Shown: positions 37,152 through 46,446 of the stretch, in pieces
How the letters are laid out: each line of letters opens with the position of its first letter
Position numbering within the stretch: the first letter of the stretch is position 1
Origin: UBA4416 sp048498515
GTDB lineage: Bacteria; Bacteroidota; Bacteroidia; B-17B0; Aurantibacillaceae
DNA: 64,000 nucleotides
Assembly: GCA_048498515.1 (NCBI GenBank)
Contig: JBEHXV010000025.1
Location: forward strand, 1 to 64,000
Direction: 5' to 3'
Program-made: the position numbers and the translations under genes
The notes under the pieces: generated by a model
The model's database searches: none
Told to the model about the DNA's origin: nothing
What the model saw: only the letters and a program-made list of their open reading frames with translations

Positions 37152-38843
37152 TTAAAGTTTTTCATATTCTGCTTTCACAAAATCGGCCAGCTCTTTCACA
37201 TAAGCAGGTGAAAAATCGAACTGAATGCCAGCTGCTTTATAAATCTCAGGAATGGTTTTAGTGTAACCCAGTGATAAGGCCTTCTTGTAATTCTCCAGGG
37301 CTTGTTTAGGATTTTGTTTATAGCTGCGCCACATGGCAATAGCGCCCAGCTGGGCCATGCCATACTCAATATAATAGAAAGGTACTTCAAACAAATGCAA
37401 TTGCGGTTGCCATGAGCGTACCAGGTTTTTCTCTAATCCTGTATAATCCACAACACCGGTACCAAAATCCTTGCTGATCTTTAACCAGTAATCATACCGT
37501 TCGGTTAGGGTATGTTTTGGGTTGGTGTAGATCCAGTGTTGGAATTTATCAATAGTAGCGATCCATGGCAAGCCTTTCAGCACCCCATCCAATTGTTCTT
37601 TCTTAGCCCGTTTTAAATCATCGGTATTCGGAAAAAATGTTTCCCAGTGTTCCATGCTGATCAATTCCATGCTCATGCTGGCCAGTTCTGCGACTTCGCT
37701 TGGGGTACTTTTAAATTCGGTGAGCTCTAAATTGGCAGCTAAAAATGCGTGTACGGCATGTCCGCCTTCATGTACCATCGTTACCATATCGCGGTGCAAA
37801 CCAACAGCGTTCATAAAAATAAATGGCACATCGGTTTCCATTAAAGGATAATTGTAGCCACCCGGCGCTTTGCCAATGCGCGATTCAAGATCAAGGCGTT
37901 TCATGGCTTGCATGGTGCTGATGCATTCGGAAAAATAAGGATCAATGGTTTTAAAACAATCAATGGTTTTAGCGGCAAGGTCGGCGCCTGTTGTAAACGG
38001 TTTTAAGGGTGCTTTTCCGTCCACGTCAATTTCTTTATCCCATGGTTTGTAGGTGTCCAGGTTCAAGGCTTCTTTACGGGCCAATTCATTTTGCTTTACC
38101 AGGGGTACAATGTGTTCCTGTATGGCATCCTGGAAATTATAGCAATCCTGCACACTATAATCAAAGCGGCCAAGCTCCTGGTGTTTAAAATCCCTGTAAT
38201 TGGTAAATCCTGTATTTAAGGCAATCTGGTGGCGTAAGGCAATGAGCTCATCGTATAATTTATTCAGGGCCGATTCATCCTGCCCTCTGCGTTCCTGTAT
38301 CTGGTGATAAATCTTTTCGCGCAGGGCACGGTCGTTATTTTTAAAAAAAGTAGCGGCTTTTTGCAGGGTCATTTCCTCGCCATTATGGGTAATGCTTTGC
38401 GCGGCCGAAATATTTCCAAATTCCTGTTCTTTTTGACGAAGCTCAGTATTGAGCGCTATGTTTTCCTTGCGGTACAATTCAATACTTTTTTTGACACCAC
38501 GCACATGCACAAAGTAAGTGTCTTTTTCTAACTGGTCAACAAAGGGCGACTCTACCAATTTTTTATTCAGGTCGTTGCTATAGGGCGATAAATGAGGTTC
38601 AATTTCAGTCACAAAAAAGTTAAACGATTCCTGTAATTTTTCATCCTGTGTATTGCAGGTCATTTTAATATAACGCCAGGCACCATCCTCGCTCAGTACA
38701 GCTTCTACTTCGCTGTAATCTTTCATCCATTGTTTCAGGTCGGTAACCGAACTCAATGTTCTGTTCTTTAATTCTTCAAAAATAGGTTCTAAATTTCCCC
38801 AGGTTGTTACTTTAAAGTCGGCAGCTAAATAATGACGCGTCAT
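37152..38843 (-). CDS. pepF: M3-family oligoendopeptidase F
   Basis: 563-aa cytoplasmic zinc metallopeptidase that trims oligopeptides. The M3 signature HEGGH is at 358-362 with a downstream Glu in STPSEVAELASMSMELIS. The N-terminal helical PepF domain and the C-terminal catalytic domain are both complete. ATG start, no signal peptide. It stands alone between repeat-rich spacers. Confidence 0.94.
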   Translation of the reverse strand: MTRHYLAADFKVTTWGNLEPIFEELKNRTLSSVTDLKQWMKDYSEVEAVLSEDGAWRYIKMTCNTQDEKLQESFNFFVTEIEPHLSPYSNDLNKKLVESPFVDQLEKDTYFVHVRGVKKSIELYRKENIALNTELRQKEQEFGNISAAQSITHNGEEMTLQKAATFFKNNDRALREKIYHQIQERRGQDESALNKLYDELIALRHQIALNTGFTNYRDFKHQELGRFDYSVQDCYNFQDAIQEHIVPLVKQNELARKEALNLDTYKPWDKEIDVDGKAPLKPFTTGADLAAKTIDCFKTIDPYFSECISTMQAMKRLDLESRIGKAPGGYNYPLMETDVPFIFMNAVGLHRDMVTMVHEGGHAVHAFLAANLELTEFKSTPSEVAELASMSMELISMEHWETFFPNTDDLKRAKKEQLDGVLKGLPWIATIDKFQHWIYTNPKHTLTERYDYWLKISKDFGTGVVDYTGLEKNLVRSWQPQLHLFEVPFYYIEYGMAQLGAIAMWRSYKQNPKQALENYKKALSLGYTKTIPEIYKAAGIQFDFSPAYVKELADFVKAEYEKL

Positions 38844-38946
38844 AGATTGAATAGTTTGAGAGATTGAAGGTAAAGGTTTTAGATGTATAATTAATGGTAA
38901 TTGAGGTGATTTTTTACTCTGTTGTTACGAGACAAATAAGTCAATT

Positions 38947-38965
38947 TTGGAAAGTGTATTTCCAA
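38947..38965. repeat. Short perfect palindrome
   Basis: TTGGAAA (38947-38953) and TTTCCAA (38959-38965) flank GTGTA. A degenerate hairpin with TTTCCTCTTTTGAAGGGGGA follows at about 38976-39000, perhaps a decayed copy of a dispersed repeat. Confidence 0.45.
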
Positions 38966-39020
38966 TAATGGGATAGTCCTTTCCTCTTTTGAAGGGGGAA
39001 AAGTTTATCGTTCTGTATTA

Positions 39021-39053
39021 AAACAAAAAAGCCCTGATAACGATCAGGGCTTT
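39021..39053 (-). terminator. Intrinsic terminator after the DUF5606 gene
   Basis: AAAGCCCTGAT (39028-39038) and ATCAGGGCTTT (39043-39053) pair over an AACG loop. On the minus strand the stem is followed by T6-G-T3. Confidence 0.93.
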
Positions 39054-39074
39054 CAATAATATGGTTCAAACGGA

Positions 39075-39620
39075 TTAAGCTACGCCTGTTTTTCTCACGC
39101 CGGCTGTTTTTTTCACGCCAGCGCTTGTTTTGGTTTTGGTCGTATCCTTAGTGGCTGTTTTTTTAGCAGCTGCTTTTTTCTCGGTAGCCGCTTTCACTAT
39201 TTTTTCTGCAGATTCGTCTTTTGCGTCATCTGTTTTCTTTTTCAGGTTACCGGTGCTTTGTAAATTGTTGTACCAGCTAAATAACTTACGCATGTTGCTT
39301 GTATATACGCGCTCTTTATCATAGTCAGGTAAGATCTCTGCAAAATAAGCAATAATGGCTTTGTCATCCGCTTTGGCGTCAATGGCAGGGCCACCTACTT
39401 CTTTATCAACAATGGCATGCATGATCTCTGCAACTGGTTTATCGTCGCCGGTAGTAAACATGCTAATGTCTTCCAAAGAGCTTACTTTTGCAGTAGAGCT
39501 AACAGAAGTACGTTTTTTATCAGCTAAGCTTTCTACAATAATTCCGTTTTTAGATTGTGCAACCACTTTATATAATCCCGGTTGTCCGCTAATGGCAATA
39601 ATTCCTGTTAAATCGATCAT
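39075..39620 (-). CDS. DUF5606 domain protein with Lys/Ala-rich tail
   Basis: 181 aa. Residues 1-125 match, from memory, the DUF5606 family (MIDLTGIIAISGQPGLYKVV, then PDYDKERVYTSNMRKLFSWY), whose function is unknown. The remaining tail is rich in Lys, Ala and Thr (AAAKKTATKDTTKTKTSAGV and KKTAGVRKTG), like the C-terminus of bacterial histone H1-type proteins, so nucleic-acid contact is possible. ATG start. It has its own terminator. Confidence 0.8.
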   Translation of the reverse strand: MIDLTGIIAISGQPGLYKVVAQSKNGIIVESLADKKRTSVSSTAKVSSLEDISMFTTGDDKPVAEIMHAIVDKEVGGPAIDAKADDKAIIAYFAEILPDYDKERVYTSNMRKLFSWYNNLQSTGNLKKKTDDAKDESAEKIVKAATEKKAAAKKTATKDTTKTKTSAGVKKTAGVRKTGVA

Positions 39621-39683
39621 CGTTCTGTTTTAAAAAATTTAGATAACAAAAATAGTGAATTTTTGATATTTACACTACTAAAA

Positions 39684-40574
39684 TCAATTCTGTTGAATAG
39701 TTTTTTGGCTTAATTTCCTCTTTTGCCTGCGTTTTACCATTTTATAAATGCCATACCACGCCAGGGCTGCCATTAACCATAAAGGCCACATACGGGTAAG
39801 GCCAATCAGGAACCATAAAAAGCCCATGCCGCCATCTTCAAGCGCCTCGCCCATTTTGCCACCAAAGTGGAAACCCGCTGTGGCTTTGTGTTCATAATAG
39901 GTAATGTTGATTGTGCTAAAACCTACCTGGTTGCTCAGGTAACGCAAGCGCCCTTCGGTGGCTTCGATGTCTTCCCTGATAATGGAAATTTCCTTTTCTA
40001 TTTTTAAAATATCGGCCATATTGGGAGCCCTTGCCAAAAGCTCCTGGTATTTTCCCTCCAGTTGTTTTTTGTTCTTTAAGCGGGCTTCAATATCTACAAA
40101 TTCTTCCGTCACATCTTCAATGTTTAGTTGTTTCGAATCAAATTCGCCTACCTGCGAACCTATGTCGTTAATGAGTTTATCAAAACTGGCATTGGGTACC
40201 CTTATCACGAGTATTTCAGTAGGGTTTATTTTGTAATCCTGGATTTGTTCGTTGGAGATGTAGCCTTTGTATGTTGAGACCGCCTTCTGTAAAAAGGCCT
40301 TTGTTTCTTTCAGGCTTTTTGTTTCAAAGGCGATGGAACCGTTCTTAATGAGCTTTTGCTCGGTGATCTTTACCTCTTCTTTGCGCGTTGTTACGGCATT
40401 GTAGGAGGTGGTGATGTCGGCGGCAGGCATGCTGGCTTCCTGGTCCATGGCCCCGCCTTCGCCCCCTGCAAACGCTATCGTTTGTTCCATCGCTTTCATT
40501 TCTTTATTTGAAGGGCCGCAGGCTGCTGCAAAAAGGATAATGCCTGCCAGTAATGCTAATGTTGGAGTTTTCAT
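39684..40574 (-). CDS. DUF4349 lipoprotein
   Basis: 296 aa. Lipoprotein signal MKTPTLALLAGIILFAAAC (Cys 19). A periplasmic domain with GSIAFETKSLKETKAFLQ and a coiled coil (about 165-215, EARLKNKKQLEGKYQELLAR) precedes one C-terminal membrane helix (MGFLWFLIGLTRMWPLWLM, about 255-280) and a basic tail. This is the DUF4349 layout. Function unknown; probably a membrane-spanning envelope factor. ATG 40574 is chosen over the longer frame. Confidence 0.88.
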   Translation of the reverse strand: MKTPTLALLAGIILFAAACGPSNKEMKAMEQTIAFAGGEGGAMDQEASMPAADITTSYNAVTTRKEEVKITEQKLIKNGSIAFETKSLKETKAFLQKAVSTYKGYISNEQIQDYKINPTEILVIRVPNASFDKLINDIGSQVGEFDSKQLNIEDVTEEFVDIEARLKNKKQLEGKYQELLARAPNMADILKIEKEISIIREDIEATEGRLRYLSNQVGFSTINITYYEHKATAGFHFGGKMGEALEDGGMGFLWFLIGLTRMWPLWLMAALAWYGIYKMVKRRQKRKLSQKTIQQN

Positions 40575-40991
40575 AAGGATAGTTTTTAAGATTAATTTTT
40601 TGTTTTGGATGATGAACCGGACCTTTTTCCACATTAATTTTCAGGATAAACCGGTTTTTGATTAATGCCGGTTTTTTAAAAAGGTAAATTCCCTTGGCTG
40701 GCAACCGTTTGAACTACATTTTTATTAAATTTCTTACATATGCTTAACAAAAAAATAAACACATCAAACAATTATTTTTCACTTTTTTTTATAAATCTTT
40801 TAAAGCCTTGATACATAAGCAAATTGCCATGTTATCAACGGTTCCTGTTAATTTCGCAATGTTAAAAAAAGAGCCGTAATGTTAATTTCATTTTCTGAAA
40901 ATGCGCTCATTTTTAATCAGATTTGTAGAACGAAGATTTGAACTAAACGCTTACTCATTTTTATATAAGCTTTAAATATATAAACCGAATT
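40575..40991. other. 417-bp divergent intergenic region (DUF4349/nrdB)
   Basis: AT-rich. A weak hairpin with a T tract (AACCGG, 13-base loop, CCGGTTTTTT at 40649-40677) is visible near the DUF4349 side. I see no promoter that matches the phylum consensus well, no NrdR-box pair I would defend, and no coding frame. Confidence 0.5.
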
Positions 40992-41963
40992 ATGACAGAA
41001 CCAATATTAGCAGAAAACAAAGACCGCTTTGTTATTTTCCCGATAAAACACAACGATATCTGGGAATATTATAAAAAATCAGAAGCAAGTTTCTGGACAG
41101 CCGAAGAAATTGACTTATCCAACGATATGAATGATTGGAATAATAAGTTAAATGATAACGAGCGTCATTTTATAAAACATGTTTTAGCGTTTTTTGCTGC
41201 GAGTGATGGTATTGTGAATGAGAACCTGGCGATCAATTTCTTAAATGAGGTTCAATACCCTGAAGCCCGTTTTTTTTATGGCTTCCAGGTGATGATGGAG
41301 AACATTCATTCGGAAACGTACTCTTTATTAATAGATACCTATATTAAAGATCCGGTTGAAAAGGATAAATTATTACACGCGGTTGAAACCGTGCCTTGTG
41401 TAGGTAAAAAAGCCGACTGGGCATTAACCTGGATCAGCAACGGAAGCTTTGCCGAGCGTTTGATCGCTTTCGCGGCAGTAGAAGGTATTTTCTTCTCGGG
41501 CTCATTCTGCTCTATTTTCTGGTTAAAGAAACGCGGCTTAATGCCGGGCTTAAGCTTCAGCAATGAGTTAATTTCCCGCGATGAGGGCCTGCACTGCGAT
41601 TTCGCCTGCATGCTTTACTCAGACCATATTAAAGATAAATTACCAAAGGAAAAAGTAACGCAAATCATTACCGATGCGGTTACTATTGAAAAAGAATTTG
41701 TGTCGGATGCTATTCCTGTGCGTTTAATAGGAATGAATGCCGACCTGATGTGCCAATACATTGAGTTTTGTGCCGACCGTTTATTGCTGGCCCTTGGCTG
41801 CGATAAATTTTACAACGCCTCAAATCCGTTCGATTTTATGGAGATGATCTCGTTGCAGGGCAAAACAAATTTCTTCGAAAAACGTGTTGCTGAATACCAA
41901 AAATCAGGTGTGATGAACAACAAGGAGGAAAACAACGTATTTAACCTGGACGAAGATTTTTAG
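40992..41963 (+). CDS. nrdB: Ribonucleoside-diphosphate reductase, beta (radical) subunit
   Basis: Class I RNR small subunit (323 aa) that generates the tyrosyl radical for deoxynucleotide synthesis. Metal ligands Asp72, Glu103 and His106 and the radical Tyr110 (E-x-x-H-x-x-x-Y) are present, with the second pair in RDEGLHCDF. The presence of Tyr distinguishes it from Tyr-less subclasses. The C-terminus FNLDEDF is the usual tail that docks to NrdA. ATG start; nrdA follows after a 283-bp spacer. Confidence 0.96.
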   Translation: MTEPILAENKDRFVIFPIKHNDIWEYYKKSEASFWTAEEIDLSNDMNDWNNKLNDNERHFIKHVLAFFAASDGIVNENLAINFLNEVQYPEARFFYGFQVMMENIHSETYSLLIDTYIKDPVEKDKLLHAVETVPCVGKKADWALTWISNGSFAERLIAFAAVEGIFFSGSFCSIFWLKKRGLMPGLSFSNELISRDEGLHCDFACMLYSDHIKDKLPKEKVTQIITDAVTIEKEFVSDAIPVRLIGMNADLMCQYIEFCADRLLLALGCDKFYNASNPFDFMEMISLQGKTNFFEKRVAEYQKSGVMNNKEENNVFNLDEDF

Positions 41964-42246
41964 ATAAAAATTTCGTCGGTTAAATTCCCTGACTCGTATC
42001 TCATTGAAAATCATTGAACAAGGTGTGAACCTTGTAAGGGAATACTAGCCTCCGAAAAGACGTTCAGAAACTGTTAAATTTTCGTTAGCCTTCTGTAAGG
42101 CCCGGAAAGAAAGGGAAAAATTAATTAACCGTCACTTTGTTGAAAACCAAAACTGACGAAACAAAAAAAAGACGATTATAGTTATAACTTGTTGTAACGA
42201 AAAGATACTCAAAAACTAAAGTAAAAACCACTAAAATTAAAAGGCA
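41964..42246 (+). ncRNA. Candidate structured RNA or leader in the nrdB-nrdA spacer
   Basis: Possible helices: CGGTTAA (41977-41983) with TTAACCG (42125-42131) closing a domain of about 150 nt; inside it ATTCCC (41984-41989) with GGGAAT (42038-42043), enclosing ACAAGG/CCTTGT (42018-42023 with 42030-42035), and GCCTT/AAGGC (42088-42092 with 42097-42101). I could not match it to a known riboswitch class. The last 100 bp are AT-rich leader before nrdA. Confidence 0.4.
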
Positions 42247-44658
42247 ATGTTTGTAATTAAAAGAGATGGCACTCAGGAGACTGTGAAGTTCGATAAGATC
42301 ACAGCGCGCGTTCAAAAACTCAGCTACGGGCTCGATCCGGCATTTGTTGATCCGATCCAGGTAGCTAAAAAAGTAATCGATGGTGTATATGATGGCGTAA
42401 GCACCAGCGACCTTGATAACCTTGCCGCTGAAACGGCAGCGTCGTTAACCACCAAGCATCCTGATTATGCCCAGCTTGCTTCCCGCATTGCGGTAAGTAA
42501 CCTGCATAAGAACACCATCAAGTCGTTCTCAAAAACAGTAGAGATCCTTTATAACTACATTGACCCGAAAACAAACCAGAAAGCTTCATTAATTGCCGAT
42601 GATGTTTATGAGATTGTGATGAAGAATGCGCAGATCCTGGATTCATCCATTATTTACGATAGGGATTTTGGTTATGATTATTTTGGTTTTAAAACATTAG
42701 AGCGTTCTTACTTATTAAGAACTCATGGTAAAATTACAGAACGTCCTCAGCACATGTTAATGCGTGTGGCTGTTGGCATCCATAAAGACGACATTACTGC
42801 CGCTATTGAGACGTATAATTTAATGAGCGAGCGTTGGTTTACGCATGCTACGCCAACTTTATTCAATGCCGGTACGCCAAAACCGCAAATGAGCTCTTGC
42901 TTTTTATTACAAACAAAAGACGATAGCATCGACGGTATTTACGATACACTGAAACAATGTGCCCGCATTTCACAAAGTGCCGGTGGTATTGGTTTAGCTA
43001 TTCATAAAGTACGTGCTACCGGTTCTTATATTAAAGGAACCAACGGTACTTCAAACGGGATCTTACCAATGCTGAAAGTGTTCAACGAAACAGCCCGTTA
43101 TGTAGATCAAGGCGGTGGAAAACGCAAAGGTTCCATTGCTGTTTATTTAGAGCCATGGCATGCCGATATTCATGAGTTTTTAGATATCCGTAAAAACCAT
43201 GGTAAGGAAGAAATGCGCGCGCGCGATCTGTTCACTGCTTTATGGATCCCTGATCTGTTCATGAAGCGTGTAGAGGCAGAAGGCGATTGGAGCTTAATGT
43301 GCCCTAACGAGTGCCCTGGCTTACACACCTCTCACGGTGCCGAGTTCGAAGCCTTGTATACCAAATACGAAGCTGAAGGACGCGCACGTAAAGTAATTAA
43401 AGCACGCGAATTATGGGCTGCCATTATCGATTCACAGATCGAGACCGGAAACCCTTACATGTTATTTAAAGACGCTTGTAACTTAAAATCGAACCAAACG
43501 CATTTAGGTACTATTCAATCTTCTAACTTATGTACTGAGATCGTTGAGTACACCAGCCCTGATGAAGTAGCGGTGTGTAACCTGGCTTCTATTGCCCTGC
43601 CACGCTTTGTGGATGAGAAAACAGGAACCTTCGATCACCAGCGCTTATTTGATGTAACATACATCATTACCAAAAATTTAAATAAAGTTATTGACCGTAA
43701 CTACTACCCAATTCCTGAGGCACGCAACTCAAACATGCGTCACCGCCCAATTGGTTTAGGTGTACAAGGTTTAGCCGATGCGTTCATCTTAATGCGTTTT
43801 CCTTTTGAAAGCGATGAAGCGAAGAAATTAAATTCCGAGATCTTTGAAACCATTTACTATGCAGCAATGACTGCTTCTAAGGACCTGGCTATTAAAGACG
43901 GAGCGTACGAATCGTTCCCTGGCTCACCATTATCAAAAGGCATCATGCAGTTCGACATGTGGGGTGTAACACCAAGCGCTCGTTGGGAATGGGATGTGTT
44001 GAAAGAAGAAGTGGCAAAATATGGTGTACGCAATTCCTTATTAGTAGCGCCAATGCCAACCGCTTCTACTTCTCAAATCTTAGGAAACAATGAGTGCTTT
44101 GAACCATACACTTCTAATATTTATAGCCGCCGTGTATTATCGGGTGAGTTTGCGGTAGTAAACAAGCACTTGTTACGCGATTTAGTGAAGTTAGGATTAT
44201 GGAGCGATGGCTTGAAAAACAAGATCATTGCTGCTAACGGCTCCGTACAAAACATTCCGGAGATTCCTCAAAACATTAAGGATATTTACAAAACTGTTTG
44301 GGAAATTAAACAACGTACCATTATTGATATGGCTGCCGACCGTGGCGCTTACATCTGCCAGTCGCAATCGCTGAACCTGTTCATCCAGGATGCTAACTTC
44401 GCGAAACTGTCATCAGCACACTTCTACGCATGGAAAAAAGGCTTAAAAACCGGCATGTACTACCTGCGTACCAAAGCTGCAGCTGATGCCATCAAGTTCA
44501 CTGTTGACCAGGCTGCTTTATCGGTACCGGTATTGGGTAACGAAGACGCTTTATTAGTAGAACGCGGACAAACCCAACTGTTAAGCTTTGAAGAGCAACA
44601 AGCGCAGTTAAGCTGCTCGCTGGATAACCCGGAAGGCTGCGAAGCTTGCGGATCGTAA
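42247..44658 (+). CDS. nrdA: Ribonucleoside-diphosphate reductase, alpha (catalytic) subunit
   Basis: Class I RNR large subunit, 803 aa. An N-terminal ATP-cone (about 1-90, MFVIKRDGTQETVKFDKI) provides allosteric control. The catalytic core has MSSCFLL, CNLASIALP, NECFEPYTSN and PTASTSQILGN. The C-terminal CEACGS holds the redox-active CxxC pair that is re-reduced by thioredoxin-type donors. ATG start. It works with NrdB upstream; a REP palindrome and a terminator follow. Confidence 0.97.
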   Translation: MFVIKRDGTQETVKFDKITARVQKLSYGLDPAFVDPIQVAKKVIDGVYDGVSTSDLDNLAAETAASLTTKHPDYAQLASRIAVSNLHKNTIKSFSKTVEILYNYIDPKTNQKASLIADDVYEIVMKNAQILDSSIIYDRDFGYDYFGFKTLERSYLLRTHGKITERPQHMLMRVAVGIHKDDITAAIETYNLMSERWFTHATPTLFNAGTPKPQMSSCFLLQTKDDSIDGIYDTLKQCARISQSAGGIGLAIHKVRATGSYIKGTNGTSNGILPMLKVFNETARYVDQGGGKRKGSIAVYLEPWHADIHEFLDIRKNHGKEEMRARDLFTALWIPDLFMKRVEAEGDWSLMCPNECPGLHTSHGAEFEALYTKYEAEGRARKVIKARELWAAIIDSQIETGNPYMLFKDACNLKSNQTHLGTIQSSNLCTEIVEYTSPDEVAVCNLASIALPRFVDEKTGTFDHQRLFDVTYIITKNLNKVIDRNYYPIPEARNSNMRHRPIGLGVQGLADAFILMRFPFESDEAKKLNSEIFETIYYAAMTASKDLAIKDGAYESFPGSPLSKGIMQFDMWGVTPSARWEWDVLKEEVAKYGVRNSLLVAPMPTASTSQILGNNECFEPYTSNIYSRRVLSGEFAVVNKHLLRDLVKLGLWSDGLKNKIIAANGSVQNIPEIPQNIKDIYKTVWEIKQRTIIDMAADRGAYICQSQSLNLFIQDANFAKLSSAHFYAWKKGLKTGMYYLRTKAAADAIKFTVDQAALSVPVLGNEDALLVERGQTQLLSFEEQQAQLSCSLDNPEGCEACGS

Positions 44659-44667
44659 GAAAAGATA

Positions 44668-44700
44668 ACACCTGTCAGGTTTCAAAAACCTGACAGATGT
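44668..44700. repeat. REP-like palindrome (CCTGTCAGG family)
   Basis: Left arm ACACCTGTCAGGTT, loop TCAAA, right arm AACCTGACAGATGT, with one mismatch. It lies after nrdA and has the same orientation of the loop as the copies at 45834 and 46447. Confidence 0.9.
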
Positions 44701-44730
44701 TCAAGGAAATAAAGTTTAACCCTAAGAAAG

Positions 44731-44762
44731 GCCTCTCTGAATTATTTTGGAGAGGCTTTTTT
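44731..44762 (+). terminator. Intrinsic terminator after nrdA
   Basis: GCCTCTC (44731-44737) pairs with GAGAGGC (44750-44756), followed by T6. Confidence 0.9.
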
Positions 44763-44776
44763 ATTACATTTAATTA

Positions 44777-45151
44777 ATGAAATTAATTCCTGTATATATT
44801 AGCATTATCGTTTTCCTTTCCTGTTCACACAAAAGGAATAACCTGGATTATCCTGAGGATATCTCTGAAATTAAATCAGTAGAACTTTCAAGGCCTGATA
44901 GTGAAACACAAGGGAAATTCGAAGAGATAAAAGAATTGAAGCCTTCTGAAATTGAGGAGCTATTAGATGCGTTAAAAACCGCAAAACCATTAGGGCCGGT
45001 TAAGTTTTTGCCTAGATTCTATATGACCTTCACATTAAATAATAATTCGAATAAGAGGCTAAAGGTTACTTCCGGAGGAAAAACCGTAAAGGGTTATGAA
45101 AATGATTACGGATATGAAATAAAGGATCTTAATTTTTTAAAGAATTTTTAA
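44777..45151 (+). CDS. Small lipoprotein, unknown function
   Basis: 124 aa. Signal MKLIPVYISIIVFLSC gives a plausible lipobox with Cys 16. The mature part is charged, with EIEELLDALKTAKPLGPVK and an all-beta C-terminal half. I do not recognise a family. ATG start, 14 bp after a terminator, so it must have its own promoter, though none is clear. Confidence 0.65.
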   Translation: MKLIPVYISIIVFLSCSHKRNNLDYPEDISEIKSVELSRPDSETQGKFEEIKELKPSEIEELLDALKTAKPLGPVKFLPRFYMTFTLNNNSNKRLKVTSGGKTVKGYENDYGYEIKDLNFLKNF

Positions 45152-45211
45152 ATTTGATCAGATTCTCAAACCCATAGCCCTTTTAGTTCTATTTTATAAA
45201 AAATAAACCCT

Positions 45212-45775
45212 ATGCTTGCTGGTGATCCAAATATGCCCAACCCAATTTTAATTATTGCAGTCTTTGCATTCAGTTTAGCAATTGTAAGGGTTTTAACAAC
45301 CACGGTACATGAAATGGGACATGCCGTTTTTGGCTTGTTGTTTTTAAAAGGAGATTTCGATGTACACATCGGTTCTTATGGCGATCCCGAAAAAGGAAAG
45401 CATTTCAAGATCGGGCGCATCCGCTTTCATTTCATTTACGCTCCCTTTTCGCTGGCCGAAGGCGTGTTTGTGTCGCCACAACAAGGTACAACGTATTGGA
45501 AAGATTTCCTGATTACGCTGGGCGGACCATTGGCCTCACTGATTACCGCCCTAGCTTACGCTTACCTGGCAATCATTTCGCCCTTGCCGGAGGTGTATAA
45601 AATGGTATTTTATGTGTTGATGGGTTCTTCGATCCTTGATTTTTGGTACAATATAAAACCCAGTACGGAGCCAATCGTTCTTCATAACGGCACCATTGTG
45701 TATAATGACGGTTATACCTTAAAATATATCTGGTCGCAGTTGTTCAACAAGGGAGCTGCTGCTGAGGAAAAATGA
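45212..45775 (+). CDS. M50-like membrane metalloprotease
   Basis: 187 aa, multi-pass membrane protein. The zinc motif HEMGH lies at 33-37 inside the first membrane helix (VRVLTTTVHEMGHAVFGLL), as in site-2 proteases and the M50B-like group. The usual second motif (NxxPxxPLDG) is not clear; LDFWYNIKP near 148-156 occupies its place. Substrate unknown. An in-frame ATG at 45233 is an alternative start. Confidence 0.8.
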   Translation: MLAGDPNMPNPILIIAVFAFSLAIVRVLTTTVHEMGHAVFGLLFLKGDFDVHIGSYGDPEKGKHFKIGRIRFHFIYAPFSLAEGVFVSPQQGTTYWKDFLITLGGPLASLITALAYAYLAIISPLPEVYKMVFYVLMGSSILDFWYNIKPSTEPIVLHNGTIVYNDGYTLKYIWSQLFNKGAAAEEK

Positions 45776-45777
45776 AA

Positions 45778-45794
45778 TGCTACACTTTGTAGCA
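45778..45794. repeat. Short palindromic repeat TGCTACACTTTGTAGCA
   Basis: Arms TGCTAC and GTAGCA around ACTTT. A near-identical copy (TTGCTATACTTTGTAGCAA) is at 60039-60057. Confidence 0.65.
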
Positions 45795-45833
45795 ATCATC
45801 AATTCCTAAATTACTTTACTTTGAAGTCAAATT

Positions 45834-45866
45834 ACACCTGTCAGGTTTCAAAAACCTGACAGGTGT
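45834..45866. repeat. REP-like palindrome upstream of the REP-associated transposase
   Basis: Perfect 14-bp arms ACACCTGTCAGGTT (45834-45847) and complement (45853-45866), loop TCAAA. It ends 14 bp before the transposase ATG. Confidence 0.95.
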
Positions 45867-45880
45867 TTGCCAATTACAAA

Positions 45881-46444
45881 ATGCAGAAGATACAACCACT
45901 GGAACATGGGAAATTTTATCACATTTATAACCGCGGTATTAACCGTGGAGATATATTTTTCGAAAAAGATAATTATGAGTATTTTATGAAATTATATGAA
46001 AATCATATCGATCCTGTTGCAGATACTTATGCGTGGTGCTTAATGAAAAATCACTTTCACTTTTTGGTAAGAGTAAAAGATAAAAATGAATTATACATAA
46101 GAAAAGCTCCGCATCAAAGCTTTTCTAATTTATTTAATGCCTATACTAAAGCAGTAAATAAAAAGTATAGCCGGCATAGCAGTTTGTTTCAAAGAACATT
46201 TCAAAGAAAACTTATAGATAATGAAACTTACCTCAAAAATCTTATCGTATATATTCATAATAATCCTGTAAATCATGAAATCTGTGAAAGTGCTATTAAT
46301 TATCCATGGAACTCTTATTTAACTTACGTCTCAGATCGGGTTACAAAATTGAAAAAACAGGAAGTAATAGAGATGTTTGGTGATATTCAGAACTTTAAAA
46401 GTTTGCATAAAGTAAACGTAAATATTCCAGATCTGGAAATATAG
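45881..46444 (+). CDS. REP-associated tyrosine transposase (Y1/HUH, IS200-like)
   Basis: 187-aa single-strand DNA transposase of the RAYT group. The metal-binding HUH motif is HFH at 58-60 (MKNHFHFLVRV) and the catalytic Tyr is probably Tyr124 in VYIHNNPV. GKFYHIYNRGINRGDIFF at the N-terminus is the family start. It is bracketed by a perfect palindrome 14 bp upstream and a degenerate one 3 bp downstream, the expected substrate. ATG 45881 is chosen; a GTG at 45863 lies inside the upstream repeat. AT-richer than its neighbours. Confidence 0.93.
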   Translation: MQKIQPLEHGKFYHIYNRGINRGDIFFEKDNYEYFMKLYENHIDPVADTYAWCLMKNHFHFLVRVKDKNELYIRKAPHQSFSNLFNAYTKAVNKKYSRHSSLFQRTFQRKLIDNETYLKNLIVYIHNNPVNHEICESAINYPWNSYLTYVSDRVTKLKKQEVIEMFGDIQNFKSLHKVNVNIPDLEI

Positions 46445-46446
46445 GC

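Noticed and set aside
41964..42246. Cobalamin riboswitch in the nrd spacer
   Set aside because: GGTGTGAACC and GGGAA look superficially similar, but their order is wrong and no B12 box is present; NrdB has the radical Tyr, so a B12 link is not expected.
45863..45880. GTG start extending the transposase by six residues
   Set aside because: It lies in the right arm of the REP palindrome; ATG 45881 begins the family-conserved sequence.
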